Assembly: GCA_032358165.1 (NCBI GenBank)
Contig: JAALGY010000031.1
Coordinates: 124,001-188,000, forward strand
From: Diplosphaera chodatii
Taxonomy: Eukaryota > Chlorophyta > Trebouxiophyceae > Prasiolales > Stichococcaceae
Direction: 5' to 3'
Length of the DNA stretch: 64,000 nt
The notes under the pieces: model-generated
Told to the model about the DNA's origin: nothing
Database searches by the model: none
Seen by the model: the letters and a program-made list of their open reading frames with translations, nothing else
Translations under genes and position numbers: made by a program
Part shown: piece by piece, positions 1 to 13,387 of the stretch
Numbering within the stretch: the stretch's first letter is position 1
Layout: each line of letters starts with the position of its first letter

Positions 1-304
1 CCGCGCCGGCCAGTACACCGCGATGAGCGTGGCGGCCGCCAGGAAGGCGGCCAGTGGCGCCAGCAGCACCAGGCTGGGCCTGTGTGCAAGGGGTTGAAGC
101 GCTACCTCATGATGAAGTTGTAAAACACAGCAGCCCCGATTTGGACATGGGTAAGGACTGGTGAGCAGGGAGCTTGCGTGCGCACACATCCATAAACACC
201 CATGACGGCCCGCAGTCAGCACGGTGTACCCGGCACAATATTGTTGCAGGTACCGCCGTCTGAGTATGGCAGCTGTGTCTGAACATGTGCTCAGCAGCTC
301 AGAT

Positions 305-353
<49 letters not shown>

Positions 354-3300
354 GGCATGGTGCTGCACATGGCAAGCTGTGTGCAGCGTGCCAGCGTGCC
401 TTGGGGCTGTCTTGGTGCTAAAGCGCCACCAGAACGAGGGGTTGCGCGTCGCCAGCAGGTTCAGCTGGATGAGAGCCGTCAAGCACAGGTATGTCACTGC
501 CACCACCTGCGCATGGCAACTTGAAGCTGAATATCTTGAAACCGGCACAACGTATGGCAGCACCTTTTCCCGCCATTGTGTTTTAGCACATAATGTGACG
601 TGGTCACAATTGGTTCGTTAATGTGTTCAATTGCATCACGACCCTGCAACCACCGTCAAGCAGTTGGGGCCAAGCCTGTGTCACCCACCTCGCCCTCAGT
701 GAAGCTGTTCTCGGGCGCCAGGACGTTCAGCTTGATGCCGAACAGGTGCCACCAGTTTGCGCGGTCTGTCGAGGCCAGCACCTGCATGTGTCCACCCAGG
801 CAGCGGCTGTGGAGCGCGCGAGGCTGCTGAGGGCAGGCAGCACTGAGTGCAGGCCGGCATGACCGCACAGCGCAGCATCTGCAGTGCACATTCAGCTGAT
901 GCTGGCCTTGCTGCAGACACAAGACACGTGAGTGGCTCCCAGTACAGCACAGGTGGCACATGCTTGCCATTGTGTAAAGGCAAGTCGGCCTCTAGCATTG
1001 CCCGGTTGCGTGGAGTGTCGACTGTGAAAAGCATGAACGAAGGTCCTCACCAGAAAGAGCACTGAGCCGCCGATGCAGACAGTTGACTGTGCCGCCGCCA
1101 CCACCAGGCACTTTTGCATATTCCACAGCTCCGGCGTGCTGCTTGTGTGCACCTGCAGGGTGCTAATGGCGAGGTGAGCGATAGCAGCATGCATTGGAGT
1201 CATTTGTGCGGTCAGGCGAGACCTGGACTCCAGGCACCTTGAGCGAATGGTGAGCGACTACAGACCAACCTTGTCGAAGGAGGTGAACATGGCGGACATG
1301 TCGTTGGTGATGGAGATGACCACCAGCACCCACGTCGGCATTTCGAGCCTGCACACTCCACCATGGCAGCTTCTCAGGCGGGACCACACATGCTGTGGCT
1401 TTCTGGCCTGTGACGGCTTGCAGCTGTTACCCAGATCAGATATTGCGCAGCAATATGCGCCCAGCAGTCTCTCAAGCTGGACCGCGCATTGCAGCAACCT
1501 GAGGATGATGATGGCGAAGAAGAAGAAGCCCAGGATGGTCAGAGAGGAGGCCACGCGGTACAGGATGTAAGTCTCCAGCCGCCTGAAGATCATGCGGGAC
1601 CGGGCGATGGCCGTGATGATGGTCCCAATGCCCTCCTGCAGGCAAGGTCATAGCTGATGCTGTGTGGCTGTGCAACATCGTGCCTGCACTGCTAAAGGCA
1701 CTGTGACGGTTAGCTGTTGTGCGCCGGTGACAGGCTATCACGTGAGCTGAGCTCTGCACACCCGACATGAGGTGGTTGCACGTGGCCAAAAAATCATCAG
1801 CCGGCTCCACAGGACATGGTTTGGTGACTCCACACACTCAGAAACAGCTCACCTGGGTCAGAGTGATGTCAGCGGCGCCCTTGGCAGCGGCTGTGGCGCC
1901 GGCCACCGCGATGCCCACGTTCGCCTTCTTAAGCGCTGGCGCGTCATTCACACCATCTCCTGCATAAACACAGTGACCTGTTGGCAAGAGCGGCTTTGGT
2001 GCCTTCGTGCACTGCATGCTGGTGGCACCTGCAGAGCGGCGGTTAGGAATCCGCCGGTGCTCGGTCGAGTAAGCGCGTCCATGGAACCGTCGCGCACGCA
2101 CTTTGACTCTGCTGAGGTGCCCACGCTACAGGTCCAGCCACTGGTTCCTGCCCCACCTGTCATGCCGACGAGCCGGCCGCGCGCCTGCAGCGCCTCTACG
2201 ATGCTGTGCTTGTGCTCCGGGTACACGCCCGCAAAGCCGTCCACCTGCAGTGCGGGGTCAGAATGACAGCTTGCATCGCGGCAGCACTGCCAAATGTGTC
2301 ACAGGCCCCTCCATCGGAGCTCAGTAGTTTTGCAGCCAGCTGTGAGGGCTTGTGAGCCACGGATTCTCCTATTGCAAGAAACGGTGGTGGCACTGTGCAT
2401 TCACCGCTGTGCACTCTGCATGAGTGCTCTCTGAACAGGCCCTATGGAACATGCGACGGGGGGCCGCTTCGTCTATGTGGTCACGCAGGAAGCAGGAAGC
2501 ACCTGGTTCACATGGTGCGCCAGCTCGGCGCTGACGCCGCCGCCCGCCGCCAGCTCCGCACCCTCCATGATGTTTGTGCCCAGCCCCAGGCGGCGCGACG
2601 TCTCCACCGCGATCGCCAGCTGGTCCCCCGTCACCATCTTGACCTCCACGCCCAGCTCCTGGGCCCGCCGGATGGTGGCGGCCGAGTCGGGGCGCGGCGG
2701 GTCGAGCAGCGAGATGAGGCCCACCAGGCGCCAGCCGCCGCCGCCGCCTGGAGACTCCGCCACGCCGAGGGCCCGCAGCCCCCGCGCCGCGCGCGCCGCG
2801 ATGTACGCGTGCACCGCATCCCGCTCATTGGAATCCGCCAGCATGCCGGCGATGACCTGGGGGGCGCCCTTTGCATAGGTGACGTGCCGGCCGTCCGGCG
2901 TGGCCACCCCGGCCAAAGTCTGCTTGTCCACCGGGTTGAACGGCACAAAGCGCTTGATGGTGTACCCGCTGATCGCCTGCGCAAAGCGGCAGGAGGTACC
3001 ACATCTTGCATCTGCCACAGGGACACCGTCTGTCGCCTTTCCATACAAACGGCAGGCTAGCAGCCCTCGCCAGCCGAGGTGGACAGCTTGCAGAGGGAAG
3101 GCACCGCTGGCGCCCCTCCCAGAAGCAGTCAGCAGAGCCAGTGCGCATGCTAGAACACAGAGCACGATGCAGATGCTGGAGCTGCGGCCGGCTAGAGCAC
3201 ATCCACCTGGTGCACAGCCACTGCGTGAGTGTCTGCACATGATTCACCACACGCTGTCTGACCCCAGCTGCCGCGTACCTTGCTGCCGCCGTCGACCGCT

Positions 3301-6300
3301 GCGGTGACTGCGGTGTCGATGGCGTCTGCATTCTCCCACTTGGCAGACAGGCTGGCCGCCAGCAGCACGTCTGCAGCAGACCGCCCGCTGGCTGGCTCGA
3401 TGTCCTCCTGGTCCAGGCTCAGCCTGCAGGTGCACGGCGGATTCCTTTATCATGGCTGCTTGTCGGCTGCGGTTCTAGGGTTATGGAGCATACGCCCGTG
3501 CATGGATGGGGCACATTGCGCTTACTATAAGCCGCAGCTGGCCCTGCATACAGAACTGGCACTGGCTCGTCGTCCAGCATGCCCGGTGTCTGCAGCCTGA
3601 GAGCAAAGCAAGCCAGAGAACGTTGTGCCTGGTGCCACCAAGTGAAGATGAGGTACACTGGTCACGACATGTGCCTACTTGTTCAGGGTGAGCGTCCCGG
3701 TCTTGTCTGACGCCAGGACCTCCATGCCCGACAGCTCCTCCAAGGCCGCCAGCCTACAGGGTTTGGCAGCATATCAATGTCAAAAGCACTCTGTGCAGGG
3801 GTCATCGACGAGTGCTGTCAGAAGCACCGCGGCACTGGCAACTGTCCTGCGTTGCATGTTGCATATGTGCCAGCACCTGTTCACTATGGCCTTCTCAGCA
3901 GCCATCTCCCGCGCGCCGACCGCCAGCACAGTCGTTGTGACCACCGGCATGCCTGCAGGGCCATGGCAACCTGGCATGTGATGCGACGCTTCAGCACAGC
4001 ATTGACAGATGCTGTGAAGCCCGTACCCAACATGCAGCAGGGTTGGGCAGTTCAGCTGCCTTGGCCTACTTTCACGGGTGCCCGGAATGAAGTCAGCAGG
4101 CCCACGAAAGAATGCCAGCAGGGCACTTGACAGCTGCTGCTGGTGCTGCTCTTCGCTGCTTCTGCAAGCCCGGTGGCAGTGTCTGGCAGCACACTTTATG
4201 GCACAAATATGGTCCTCCTGCGGACCCACCAATTGGAACAACCGCGATGTAGACCTGCGTGTCAGGAGAACAGGTGTGGGAGCTGGTTGGTCCTCCCGAC
4301 TCCACATCACATCACGGAAGGACACCATGTTGAACCCTGCAGAAGCTTGGCGTCAGCAGCATGCCCTGCGGATAGCTGACATTGATCCACACGCTTACAT
4401 GACCCTTTCAATAACGATTTGACCATAGCACCATACACTGTCGATCAGCCGAGCAGCCATGCATGTATCCGAATGTCACTGTGTTAAGCCAGGGGTCACA
4501 ACACATTCCAGGCCTGCAGCGCACCACGAAGAACACGACGATGGAGTAGCCGGCGGGCTCGCCGCGCGCCAGGTTGGCGATGAGGATGCCCAGCACGCAC
4601 ACCAGCGAAAACGCCGCCAGCGCCACCGTGACTTGGGCCATCACCTGCATGGCACGCCTCAGCCACATGAGATGATCGTGCATGTGTACCTTGCGTCATG
4701 TCCAGGCTGACGATGTCACCAAATGCGGTCTTGCTCAAGGCTCAGGGTTTCCCTGGGATCAGGAGGCGCATGGGCTCGGCTGCGAGGCTGACACCTTCTG
4801 CAGGTGGCCGCGCTCCTCGGGGGCGCCCAGCAGCGCGATAGTGCGCCCAAAGAAGGTGTTGCGCCCCACCGCCGTCACCGCCGCCTCCAGCTCGCCCTGC
4901 AGCACGCACGCCCCCGACAGCACCTGCAGCACCATGCAGCGGCGCGCTTTTGGTCACTGCCGGCGATGACATGAGCATGCCGACATTGGACGAGTGATGA
5001 CATCCACTAACATTTCTGCACGTCTTGCTGCACCGGAAAAACAAACGAGCTTGCAAGGCGCTTGTCAGCCATGCCGCGACATGGCGGTCAGGCCCATCTG
5101 CTGGTGGCCACCAGCAACTGAATGCAGTACGAACTCTGAGCTGCATTTGGGCAGCCAGCTGCTGTGGGGCCGCACCGTCTCGCCTGGCCCCTTGGTCACA
5201 GCCATCGACTCCCCCGTCAGCGAGGATTCATCGATCTTCAGCGGCTCGCCCTTGCCGATCAGCTGCAGCACAGGTTTCCAATTGTATACATGCAAATGCT
5301 GATAGCTCTGTTGACCCACGATGCTAGGCCCAGAGTCACCAAGATGCTGCGGTTTGAGAAACATCAAGTGCTGCAGCAAGCGAGGCTGCGGTGCTCCTTC
5401 CATGCCAGTTGCGTAGAATGGCAGCAGACACAGCCGCGGGTGGCAGCGTGTGCCCACGCATGCAGCATGCACACGGGTCCTGCGTGCAGGCAGGGGCCCC
5501 ACCCGGCAGTCAGCGGGTATGATGTCCCCACCCTTGAGCGCCACCACATCGCCCTGCACCAGCTCCCGCACCGGCAGCTCGGCCCAGGCGCCGCCGCGCC
5601 TCGTGACGGCCGTCGGCGCCGACAGCTCCTGCCGTGCCCCAGCAGCAACAGTGCTTGAGGTGAACACCATGTCAAGCAGCCTTGCAGCCGACAACGCACG
5701 CACTGTCGCAATGCCGCAGGCAGGACCTGCTGTACCAGCCAGTGTCTCCGTTGCAAGGCTGCCCACGACGCACATGCTATGCATATTTACGCCGAGAGCC
5801 TAACAGTGCACATTGCCGCCATCACACTTGCAGCTGTACTCTACCACTTAGCAATGGTCGAAGCCTGCAGCCCGTGCACGCAGGGAAGGGTTCAGCAGCG
5901 CACCTCCAGCTCCTTGATGGCGTTCCCGGCGTTGCGGTCCGAGTAGTAGCCCACCCACACGATGAGGTTCAGCTCGAACAGCAGCAGCCCGAAAGACGTC
6001 CACCCCCGGCCGCCGTCCACCGGCACGGCTGCGCTCACGATCGCCGCCGCGATCTGCGCCGGCAAGCAGCAGGGTGCTCAGGCGCAGGTGGGGCGCTCAA
6101 CATGGGACAGTGTACTGCGCTTGCGGCACACTTGTAGCACGGCGTATGTGAGGTGCTGCCTCGCCAGTTGCCTGTTGACAACGTGTAGACCATGCGAAGC
6201 CCAGGCGTCTCGGGACACGCTTGTGCGCAGTGCACACAGCATGCGTGTGCCGGTGTCGGTCATACCCCGTAGGTGTGGCAGCAGAACTCGGCGCTGTCTG

Positions 6301-6800
6301 TTGTTTGGAAGCCGTGATGGGGGGGTGCAGCGTGGCGCTCAGCACATCGGTGGCCATGTAGACCGGCACACTGCACATGCCTCGCACTTGGGCCAGCATA
6401 TGCCAAAGTGCAGCACTCACGATGAGTAGGGACACCCAGTCCAGGTACCGCCGCGCGATCTTGCGCCACTCTGGTCGTTGCTTAGAGTCCACGGAGTTTT
6501 CACCATGCTCCGCTCTTGCCGTGCAAACCTGCATTGCACATGTAACATTGCGTCATGACGTAACCCTGACACTAAACAGGCACCCTGCGGCCATGGCCTG
6601 CAAAGCTCTATCGTGCACTGTGCACCTGAGTGAGCAGAATTACCATCAGGTGTTCATATGAGTGGTGTATTGGAGTTGACAAGTGTTGCCTGCTCATCGG
6701 TGAGGCCGGTGTCGAAAGTCGCCGGGTCGACGCCCTCCGGCCATTGCGGCGCAGCCGCATCACCTTCGCCTTTCGGCTTCGTCTGAGTGTTCTGTGTCAT
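1..6800 (-). CDS. Plasma-membrane proton-pumping ATPase, P3A type (3' end beyond window)
   Basis: P-type ATPase that pumps H+ out across the plasma membrane using ATP. Twenty exons fit in phase: 6681-6800, 6421-6528, 5904-6053, 5503-5628, 5176-5262, 4795-4923, 4525-4644, 4230-4254, 3877-3952, 3679-3753, 3279-3423, 2512-2976, 2157-2244, 1853-1959, 1499-1635, 1270-1348, 1051-1152, 689-781, 400-506, 1-73 (804 codons). Visible motifs in order: GDIIPADC in the actuator domain, DESSLTGES (TGES near residues 184-187), the phosphorylation motif DKTGTLTLN with Asp330, KGAP near 423 in the nucleotide domain, [10 protein letters not shown], and GDGVNDAP at about 572-579. [10 protein letters not shown] is typical of P3A rather than Ca2+ pumps. 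Membrane segments are seen in exons 2, 3, 7, 8, 15, 17, 19 and 20. The start ATG opens a short polar N-terminus before a conserved GLTDEQA-like stretch. The last intron uses a GC donor and holds a poly-G run. The C-terminal regulatory tail lies outside the window. Confidence 0.93.
307..352. repeat. Poly-G homopolymer, 46 bases
   Basis: An uninterrupted run of 46 G on the plus strand, that is poly-C in the ATPase transcript. It lies in the intron between exons 400-506 and 1-73. On the sense strand it is a pure pyrimidine tract inside an intron, but not directly next to the acceptor at 74-76. Confidence 0.97.
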
Positions 6801-8223
6801 GTGTGCGTCTGTAACCAGCTCCGCGGGCGACAGGCTGCTGCGCGAGAACGGGAGGCAGACTTCAGTCGGGTTTAGTCACTGGCCCTGGAGTGGGGTGCAC
6901 CTCGGAAAAGCGCAACCAGATCCCTTGGCACGCCCCCACAAGCCTTTTCAAAGCAACTCAGCCTGCGACTGGTGACAGTTCTTGGCTTGCTCAGGCAGTG
7001 ACGCCAGCTTTGCGGAAAGGCATGTCGCTCACGCATGCTGCCAGGTGCACTGGCGTTAGGAGCAGCCTGAAAGGCCCAGGGCTATCGAGAGATGCATGAG
7101 AGCACATTCAAGAACCGTAAAGACTGAAGGTTCTGCTTGGGCAGCTGGGTGGCGACACACAATCACCCGTACCTTGGAACGTGCTGGCTGAGCGATGCCA
7201 ATCTTGGTGGCGTTCTGGTCGCAATACAGGTCTCTTGCAGGAGAGAGCAGCAGAGTGCTTGGGTTGTTTCAAACGGTGATTCTGGCTGCAGTTGCAATCG
7301 TGTGCGCTTCGGCTCGACCGACGCAGATGTGTGCAAGGTGCTTCCTCCAGCTTCCAAACTTCCCTTACATCATCTCACGTGAAGCGTGCATGACCGCCAG
7401 GTGGCTGTGATCATGTAAGACAACACGCTGCTGGCCGTGTCGCTACAGGTCAGCAAGGTCACTTGTGCCGTCTCAGTGGCCATGATCACTGCATGCATGA
7501 ATCGCCAGCCGCATATGGTAGCATCACCTTTGGCGGTGGTAGGTCTTGGCAACAGCATAAACAGACATGCTTGTCACAACAGCTCTGATCAGCAGCAACG
7601 GTGCTACCTGGCTATTCTGCCTGCGACAGCAGGGTGTTGGATGTACGGTCCGGTCACACACTTCTATGCACGCGCTGCCCATCCTTGAAGCGCGTCGTCA
7701 TCTGAGCTTCAGATTACCTGCTGAATAGTGGCATATTGGCATGATCACAGGGCGACACATTACACAGTCGCCTCTTGCTTGAGGTGTGCGGCAACATTCT
7801 GTCAGATTGAATGTGTGATGTGCTTGGCATATCAAATAGTTTCGGCCACCCTGCAGCAGCAAACACGGTCACCACTGCAGCTGCAACCCGGTGTGCGTCC
7901 GCGTCAGTAATGACCTCTCTCTCCCTCCTCGTCGCCCACTTCATGTTGAAAGTGCGGCACAGTCCAGTCTGCATCCGTTTGGAAGCGTCCAATGTGTCCA
8001 CATCCCTTCCGGGCAATTTCAATCGCAACACAACCTGCGCTGTTGTATTGACTGCAGTGTAAGCTTATAGCACTCGAGGAGCTCTGTGGCATCACGCCGC
8101 TGGCCAGGATTACATTTGTAACCGGCAGGTTGCCCCACATCATGCACCTCCGGACCTGACAACGCCCCCAAACCCCATCAAGGCTGCGTTGCTGCTGCTG
8201 ATTGCTGCGGCAGCGGCGACTGC
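6801..8223. promoter_or_regulatory. Divergent spacer between the H+-ATPase and the DUF2045 gene
   Basis: About 1.4 kb between two start codons pointing away from each other, so it should hold both promoters and 5' UTRs. No ORF here shows the coding bias of the neighbours and no repeat or RNA gene was recognised. No convincing TATA box could be assigned. Confidence 0.6.
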
Positions 8224-11200
8224 ATGGTGGAGGCCGAGGCCCGAGCGCGGTGGGATTCTGCCAGGAGGGCGGTGTGTGAGGAGGCGCGCCAGGGGTTGGC
8301 GGCGCTGCACGCGGACGACGACGCCTCAGCGCGACCCATCCGCATCTCCAGCTCCGGCGGGGCGCCGTGGCGGCCGGCGCGGTGGCAGCGGGCGTTCTTC
8401 GAGCTGGTGAGTTGCCTCATGGACGGCACCGACACCACCTTTGCACGCCTTGCGCATGCCGGATGCCCCGCCACCCATCGCTGTCGCCACGATCCGCTGT
8501 CGAGCTGATCACATGCTTCACAGACAGTATACCACGCACCTGAGTTCCCTGTCGGCAGCCGCTGGGACGAAGCGTGCAGCCTTGCATGCTGTAGCGCACG
8601 GCCAAACTCGAAAACCCAGAGCCCGCAGAGTTTCCCTATTGCTGCGCAGTTCTTCCTCGGGCCCGGCGGCGCGGCGGGCGCGGCCCACCAGGACGACCTG
8701 CTGTTTTTCGTGCAGCTCGCCGACGAGGTGCGCGCTTTGCTGCTGACCCGCGCTGCCGCCATGCCTGTGTCACTGCGCGGTCACAGCGCAAACGCATCAC
8801 CTTGCTCCGCAGCACAAGCTGTGGCCCTGAACCGGCTGCCTCCGTCCTGCAGACGGGAGGCGGCGGTGGCGCGCCGACCCTGACGGTGCGGCGGAAGGGC
8901 GCGGCGCCGCCGCCCGAGCTGCAGGACGGCACCCTGGAGTCGGGCGTCGTCGACTGGCGCGCCAGCGTGCTGCTGAACCTGGTGCTGCAGACGCGCTACC
9001 TGCTGTCGGTCGCCACCTGCCGGTGAAACATCAGCACTGTTGGCAGTGACACGGTTGCATCGTATTCAGCTGGAACTGCTCTTGCCCTGTCTACCAATTG
9101 AGGGCTGATGCAGAACCTCGTAAAGCGTCAGCAAAATGGCTGGCTGCCTGGCTGCAGGCGGGACGCACTCCCGGCAGTCGGCCAGTCCCGGGATGCCCGG
9201 CCTGGGCTACGGCAGGTGAGCTTCAGCAGGCGCCCATGTCTGCAGACCGCCCACTGCATGCCTCACGCCTCACTGCCACCCGGATGCTGCTGCTCAGCTG
9301 TCCAGGAATGGGTGACACATGCCTGTCCACTGACGACTCCCTGGTTTGGTGCGCAGGTGGTGACGCCGGTGTATGCATCGCCGATGCGTGTGGCGGTCAA
9401 TTTGGACAGCAGCAGGGCCACCGATGCGGCGCCGGCGCCGTCCTACCCCGACATCTGCTTCGCCATCGACGAGTTTGATGAGACGCACCACCACATGGTG
9501 CGAGCTCTGCCTTTGCCGTCAGGATGTCCAGGGTGCCAACCTGGCGACACCACGCTGACTCTTGCCCGCCGGCAGTGCTCTGCTGCGCGCCACGTAAACC
9601 AAAGCAGACTGCATCATCACATACTGCCCAGGCACCATCGATCCGGCACTGGGTGTCGTGAGCTTCATGTGCTGGAGCGCCGTAAGGATGGAACACTGTG
9701 TCATGCAGTTCAGAAACGCTAAGACACCTTGCTGTTGAGAGATGCAACCCGGCGCCCACAGTGCCAGTTCATCGCCTGGCCGCAAGCGGTTCTGTGCAAC
9801 CTGTCTCTCTCTCTGTGCTGCAGGTGCTCGACGACCCGGAGCAGTGCTATGCCGTGGTGCTCTCAGCAGTCGATGGGCCAGCCCTACCGCCGGGAGCCCT
9901 GGATACCCTGCCGCCAGCGTCGCAGGCGTCACCTGGGAGAACAGCAGCTGCCGCACAGGAAGCCCGAGGCAGCGGCGGCACGCCAAGTGCGGGCTTGCTG
10001 AGTGCAGCAGGCGCAGAGGCGCAGTCGGGGCCGCCCACCCGTGAGCACAGCCACCAGCAGCCGCCGCCGAAGCAGCTGGAAGCGGAGTATGCGCTGGCGG
10101 CCGGGGGGGATGATGCACGAGCGGCGGCGGGGGGCGCCGCTGCAGGGGGGGCGCCTGCGGAGGGCGTCACCCTATGGCAGTACGTGGCCGAGGGCGGCGC
10201 CAGCACCACCCCCGTCGACAGCCGCGCCCCGCTTCCGCCGCCAGGTGCACCCTGCAGCAAGATCCTCTCACATCTATGCCTGCATACCATGACACCAGCG
10301 CACGGCGCTTTCCATGTGCCGTGGGTGCTGCAGAACATCACTGCTGTAAGGGATCTCAGAGGGCTTTAAAATGTTGGTGGAGCGGCAAACGCGGAAAGCG
10401 GCAACGTCCGAGCGCTGCCTGCAGACTCGCCGGGGGCGGAGGCGGCCCTGGAGCGGGCATTCTCCGACCCGCTCATCTCCCCCAGCTCGCGGCGGCGGCT
10501 GCAGCCGGGGCCCGCGGCGGGCGGGGACGGCACGACAGCAGCCAGCGGCGGCGGCGGTGGCGGGACCCTAGGCCCCGAGCCCGCGCCTGCGGGCGACCTG
10601 CCGGGCGTCACCATCTTTGCAGGTATGGCCCACGTTGCCGGTGACGTCGCTGCAGCCATGCACCGACTGGCACGTATGGCCCTCAGTGTAAACTGCATGT
10701 AGGCGTATCAGACTCGTGAGTGGCTGTCCCTTCGGCACCTGATGCTGGCAGCGCTTCTGCAGTGGTTTTGCACTGCACGTCCAAACCCAGGGTTCTGCGC
10801 AGCAAATGCTTCGCACCAGCGCACGCGTGCTGCTGCGCAGGCTTCGTGAGCTGCGAGCAGCTGCAGGGGGTGGTGGGCTCCTCGCACGCGCGGGCCGCGG
10901 CGGCGTGGGCGGGGCGCTCGGGGGCCGCGCCGCACCGGGTCGTGATGCGCGGCCCGGGTGAGGCTGTGGCCGGGCTTCCCAGAGGCTGTGACGTCGTGAG
11001 GACTGCTGCGGTTGGGCTGTGATGGTGCTGGCTGCCTGTGCAAGGCACGGCCGCCTGCAGCCCGGCTTTGCGCTGCCGCTGCACGCGCTGCACTTGGGCG
11101 CTGTTGTTCACCAGCGTTTCCTCTGATGAATTTTCTTGCGCACCCTGCAGGCGGCCTGGGCTTTGCCGATGTGGCCGTGTCGGTGGTCCGGCAGCAGGAA

Positions 11201-11734
11201 GCCGCGGATGCGGGGGCGGCGGACCCCGACCTGGGGCACTTGACGCTTGGCGACAGCGACGGCTCCGCTGCCAGAGAAAGCACCAGCGGCGGTGGCAGGC
11301 GGGGCAGGCTGCTGGCGCGGCTGGCCACCGGCGCCGCCGGCGTCGCCGCGCAGCTCGCCAAAGGTGCGTGGACAATGGTCCTATATGGTCGAGGATGCTG
11401 CAGGGTGCAGCGCCTGACAACCTCTGCCGAGCTCGAATGACTCGTTTTGCCGATACCTGCGACAGCTGCTTTCCTTTGCGCTGCCCGCTGCCGCAGGTCA
11501 AGGTCCAGTTGTCACAGTGCAGACGGTCCAAAGCTGATTGTTCAGTCACAAGCGGTGTTGCCGAGGCGGGTTGTGTGCTGCCGCCTGCCAGGCGTCGCGC
11601 GGGAGGTGCTGCACGGCGGCGAGGCCGAGCGGCGGCCGCTGCGCTGCGGGCTGATGAGCCTCAGCACGCCCATCGACCTGCTGCTCCAGGAGATGGTCGC
11701 TGCGTGGCCCCGGGAGCAGCGTGGCCGGCAGTGA
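8224..11734 (+). CDS. KIAA0930/DUF2045 family protein
   Basis: Uncharacterised conserved protein related to animal KIAA0930; molecular function unknown. Ten exons in phase give 587 aa: 8224-8406, 8650-8727, 8853-9022, 9158-9215, 9357-9497, 9824-10244, 10383-10622, 10841-10957, 11151-11363, 11592-11734. Family blocks follow the order I recall from KIAA0930: an HQDDLLFF block (about residue 75), an ESGVVDW...LNLVLQ block (about 120-135), TPVYASPMR then YPDICFAIDEF (about 165-205), a VTIFAG...EQLQGVV block spanning the exon 7/8 junction, a VVMRGP...FADVAVS block, and an STPIDLLLQEM ending. A low-complexity Ala/Gly/Ser insert of roughly 200 residues (exons 6-7) splits the conserved part. The ATG is the only one after an in-frame stop at 8119-8121. 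Exon 7 uses a non-CAG acceptor (GAG at 10380-10382). The family call rests on remembered blocks, not a search. Confidence 0.82.
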
Positions 11735-12931
11735 GGCAGCCGGGCGCTCAGCTCCCAGATGTGGGGCGGGGATATGCGCGCTCTCGGACAGCCGAGGTGA
11801 GGCAGCCACCATGCTGGGTCATGACAGCTGCGCCTCTTCATGCTGTTGTGTGCACCCAGCAGTCGGGTGCCCTGCAGACATCCGCTCTCAAGTGCATACT
11901 CATCGCCTCACCGTCAGGGGAGGATTGGCGGGCTGCTGACAGTCGACTGAGCCAACATGCAGGGCGCCCATGCGGCTGTTATGGGGCCAGCTGGGTGGAG
12001 GCGCCAGCGGCACGCGCAGCACCTGCCGCCGCAGTGGTGATGGCATGCAGCAAAAGCAGTGGTGGTGGCAGCCGCCGCTGCTGTCAGCGCTCTTTACCAC
12101 AACATGCCACCATGTATGGCCACACACAGCGGCGGAGCACAAGCACGGCCGCCGCTGGGCTGATTCACATGAGTGGAGTCTCGGTGTGAATTCAATGCCT
12201 GGCGTGTAGTATAACATCTACGTGAATTTGGCAGATTCAGCCCTGTGCAAACAACATTGCGGGTGCGTGTACATCAGGGATCGACAGATGTGTTGTTTAC
12301 ACTTTGAATAGACTTGGCTGTTCATTGCGTGTGGCAACTAGAGGCGGCAGCACAGTCATATGGAGGGTATTAGCCATGACATGTGCGATACACGAATGGG
12401 CTGCTTCGCAGGTGATCTACGTTCCGTGCCCCCGATCTTGATGCTGGCTGCCGGCAGAGCCGCTGCCAGGACAGCCGTCGCGAAAATTCCCAACAGCGGC
12501 TGAAGCTAAGCCCATCAGCTCACAGGCTGAGGACACTATCGGTTTCAGCCCCGCCATCACTTGCTGCTCTGCATAGGGTGGCCAAATCAGGAGTTGCCCG
12601 GCAGCACTGCAATGAGGTGCTGCGAATGAGTGCTGCTGCAGCTTCAATTACAGTGTGCACAACCCACTGCACACGTGTGGATGACCTGAAATTGCTTCTT
12701 CGATATGCAGTGGTATATGGTCCGTGGTGGTGTATCAGGGCAGTGCCATAATGGTGAACCTCGATCATCCGGAGGCGAGCCGAAGGTTCACACAGCTGCA
12801 TGCGGCCAGCTGGGTCTTGGCTGCACTAGACCGACTGACAGCGAACTGCCACCCTACATGTGTATCATGCACTAGCTGCATCGACCACCAGCAGCAAGTG
12901 CGCCCGACAACGACTTCAGTCACACTGCCAT
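11735..12931. other. Convergent 3' spacer
   Basis: Lies between the ends of the plus-strand DUF2045 gene and minus-strand paralogue A, so it mainly holds two 3' UTRs. The green-algal polyadenylation pentamer TGTAA is present on the minus strand (complement of 12648-12652), about 280 bases past the stop of A. Nothing else was recognised. Confidence 0.5.
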
Positions 12932-13356
12932 TTATGTCTGGGACGCAGCAGCAGGACCAGTTTTGTCTGCATTCTCAACATCATTGTTGCTGCCGCGACT
13001 GTTGGTGCTGCTACCCGCCTGACGCCCCTGCCCCTCGGGAGCGCTGTTGTTGTTCGGGGAAGGATCTGTTACTGCGCGGTCTGCGGTGCTGACGCTGCTG
13101 CTGCTGCTGCCGCCGCCACCATCACCACCTGCACTGCCGGTGTGGTCTGCACTGCCGCTGCCGCCGCTTGTTCGGCTGCCATCGCCGCCGCCGCCGGCTG
13201 CCCCTCCATCGCCAGCGCCACTGCTGGCGCCGCTGTCGCTTTTGCGCCCTGGCGGCTCGCCGCCGCTCTGCTGTTCCTCCGACTGCTGCTGGCCGGCGGG
13301 CTGCTTCTGCTGCTTGGGCGCGTCGCCGCCGCCGCCGTCGCCTTTGCTGTCACCCG

Positions 13357-13387
<31 letters not shown>

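Noticed and set aside
285..524. Poly-Gly ORFs through the G46 run
   Set aside because: The run lies in an intron of the minus-strand ATPase; the translations are an artefact of the homopolymer.
11038..12189. Plus-strand ORF of 383 codons
   Set aside because: It overlaps the last two exons of the DUF2045 gene in another frame, runs through introns and is an Arg-rich artefact of GC-rich sequence.
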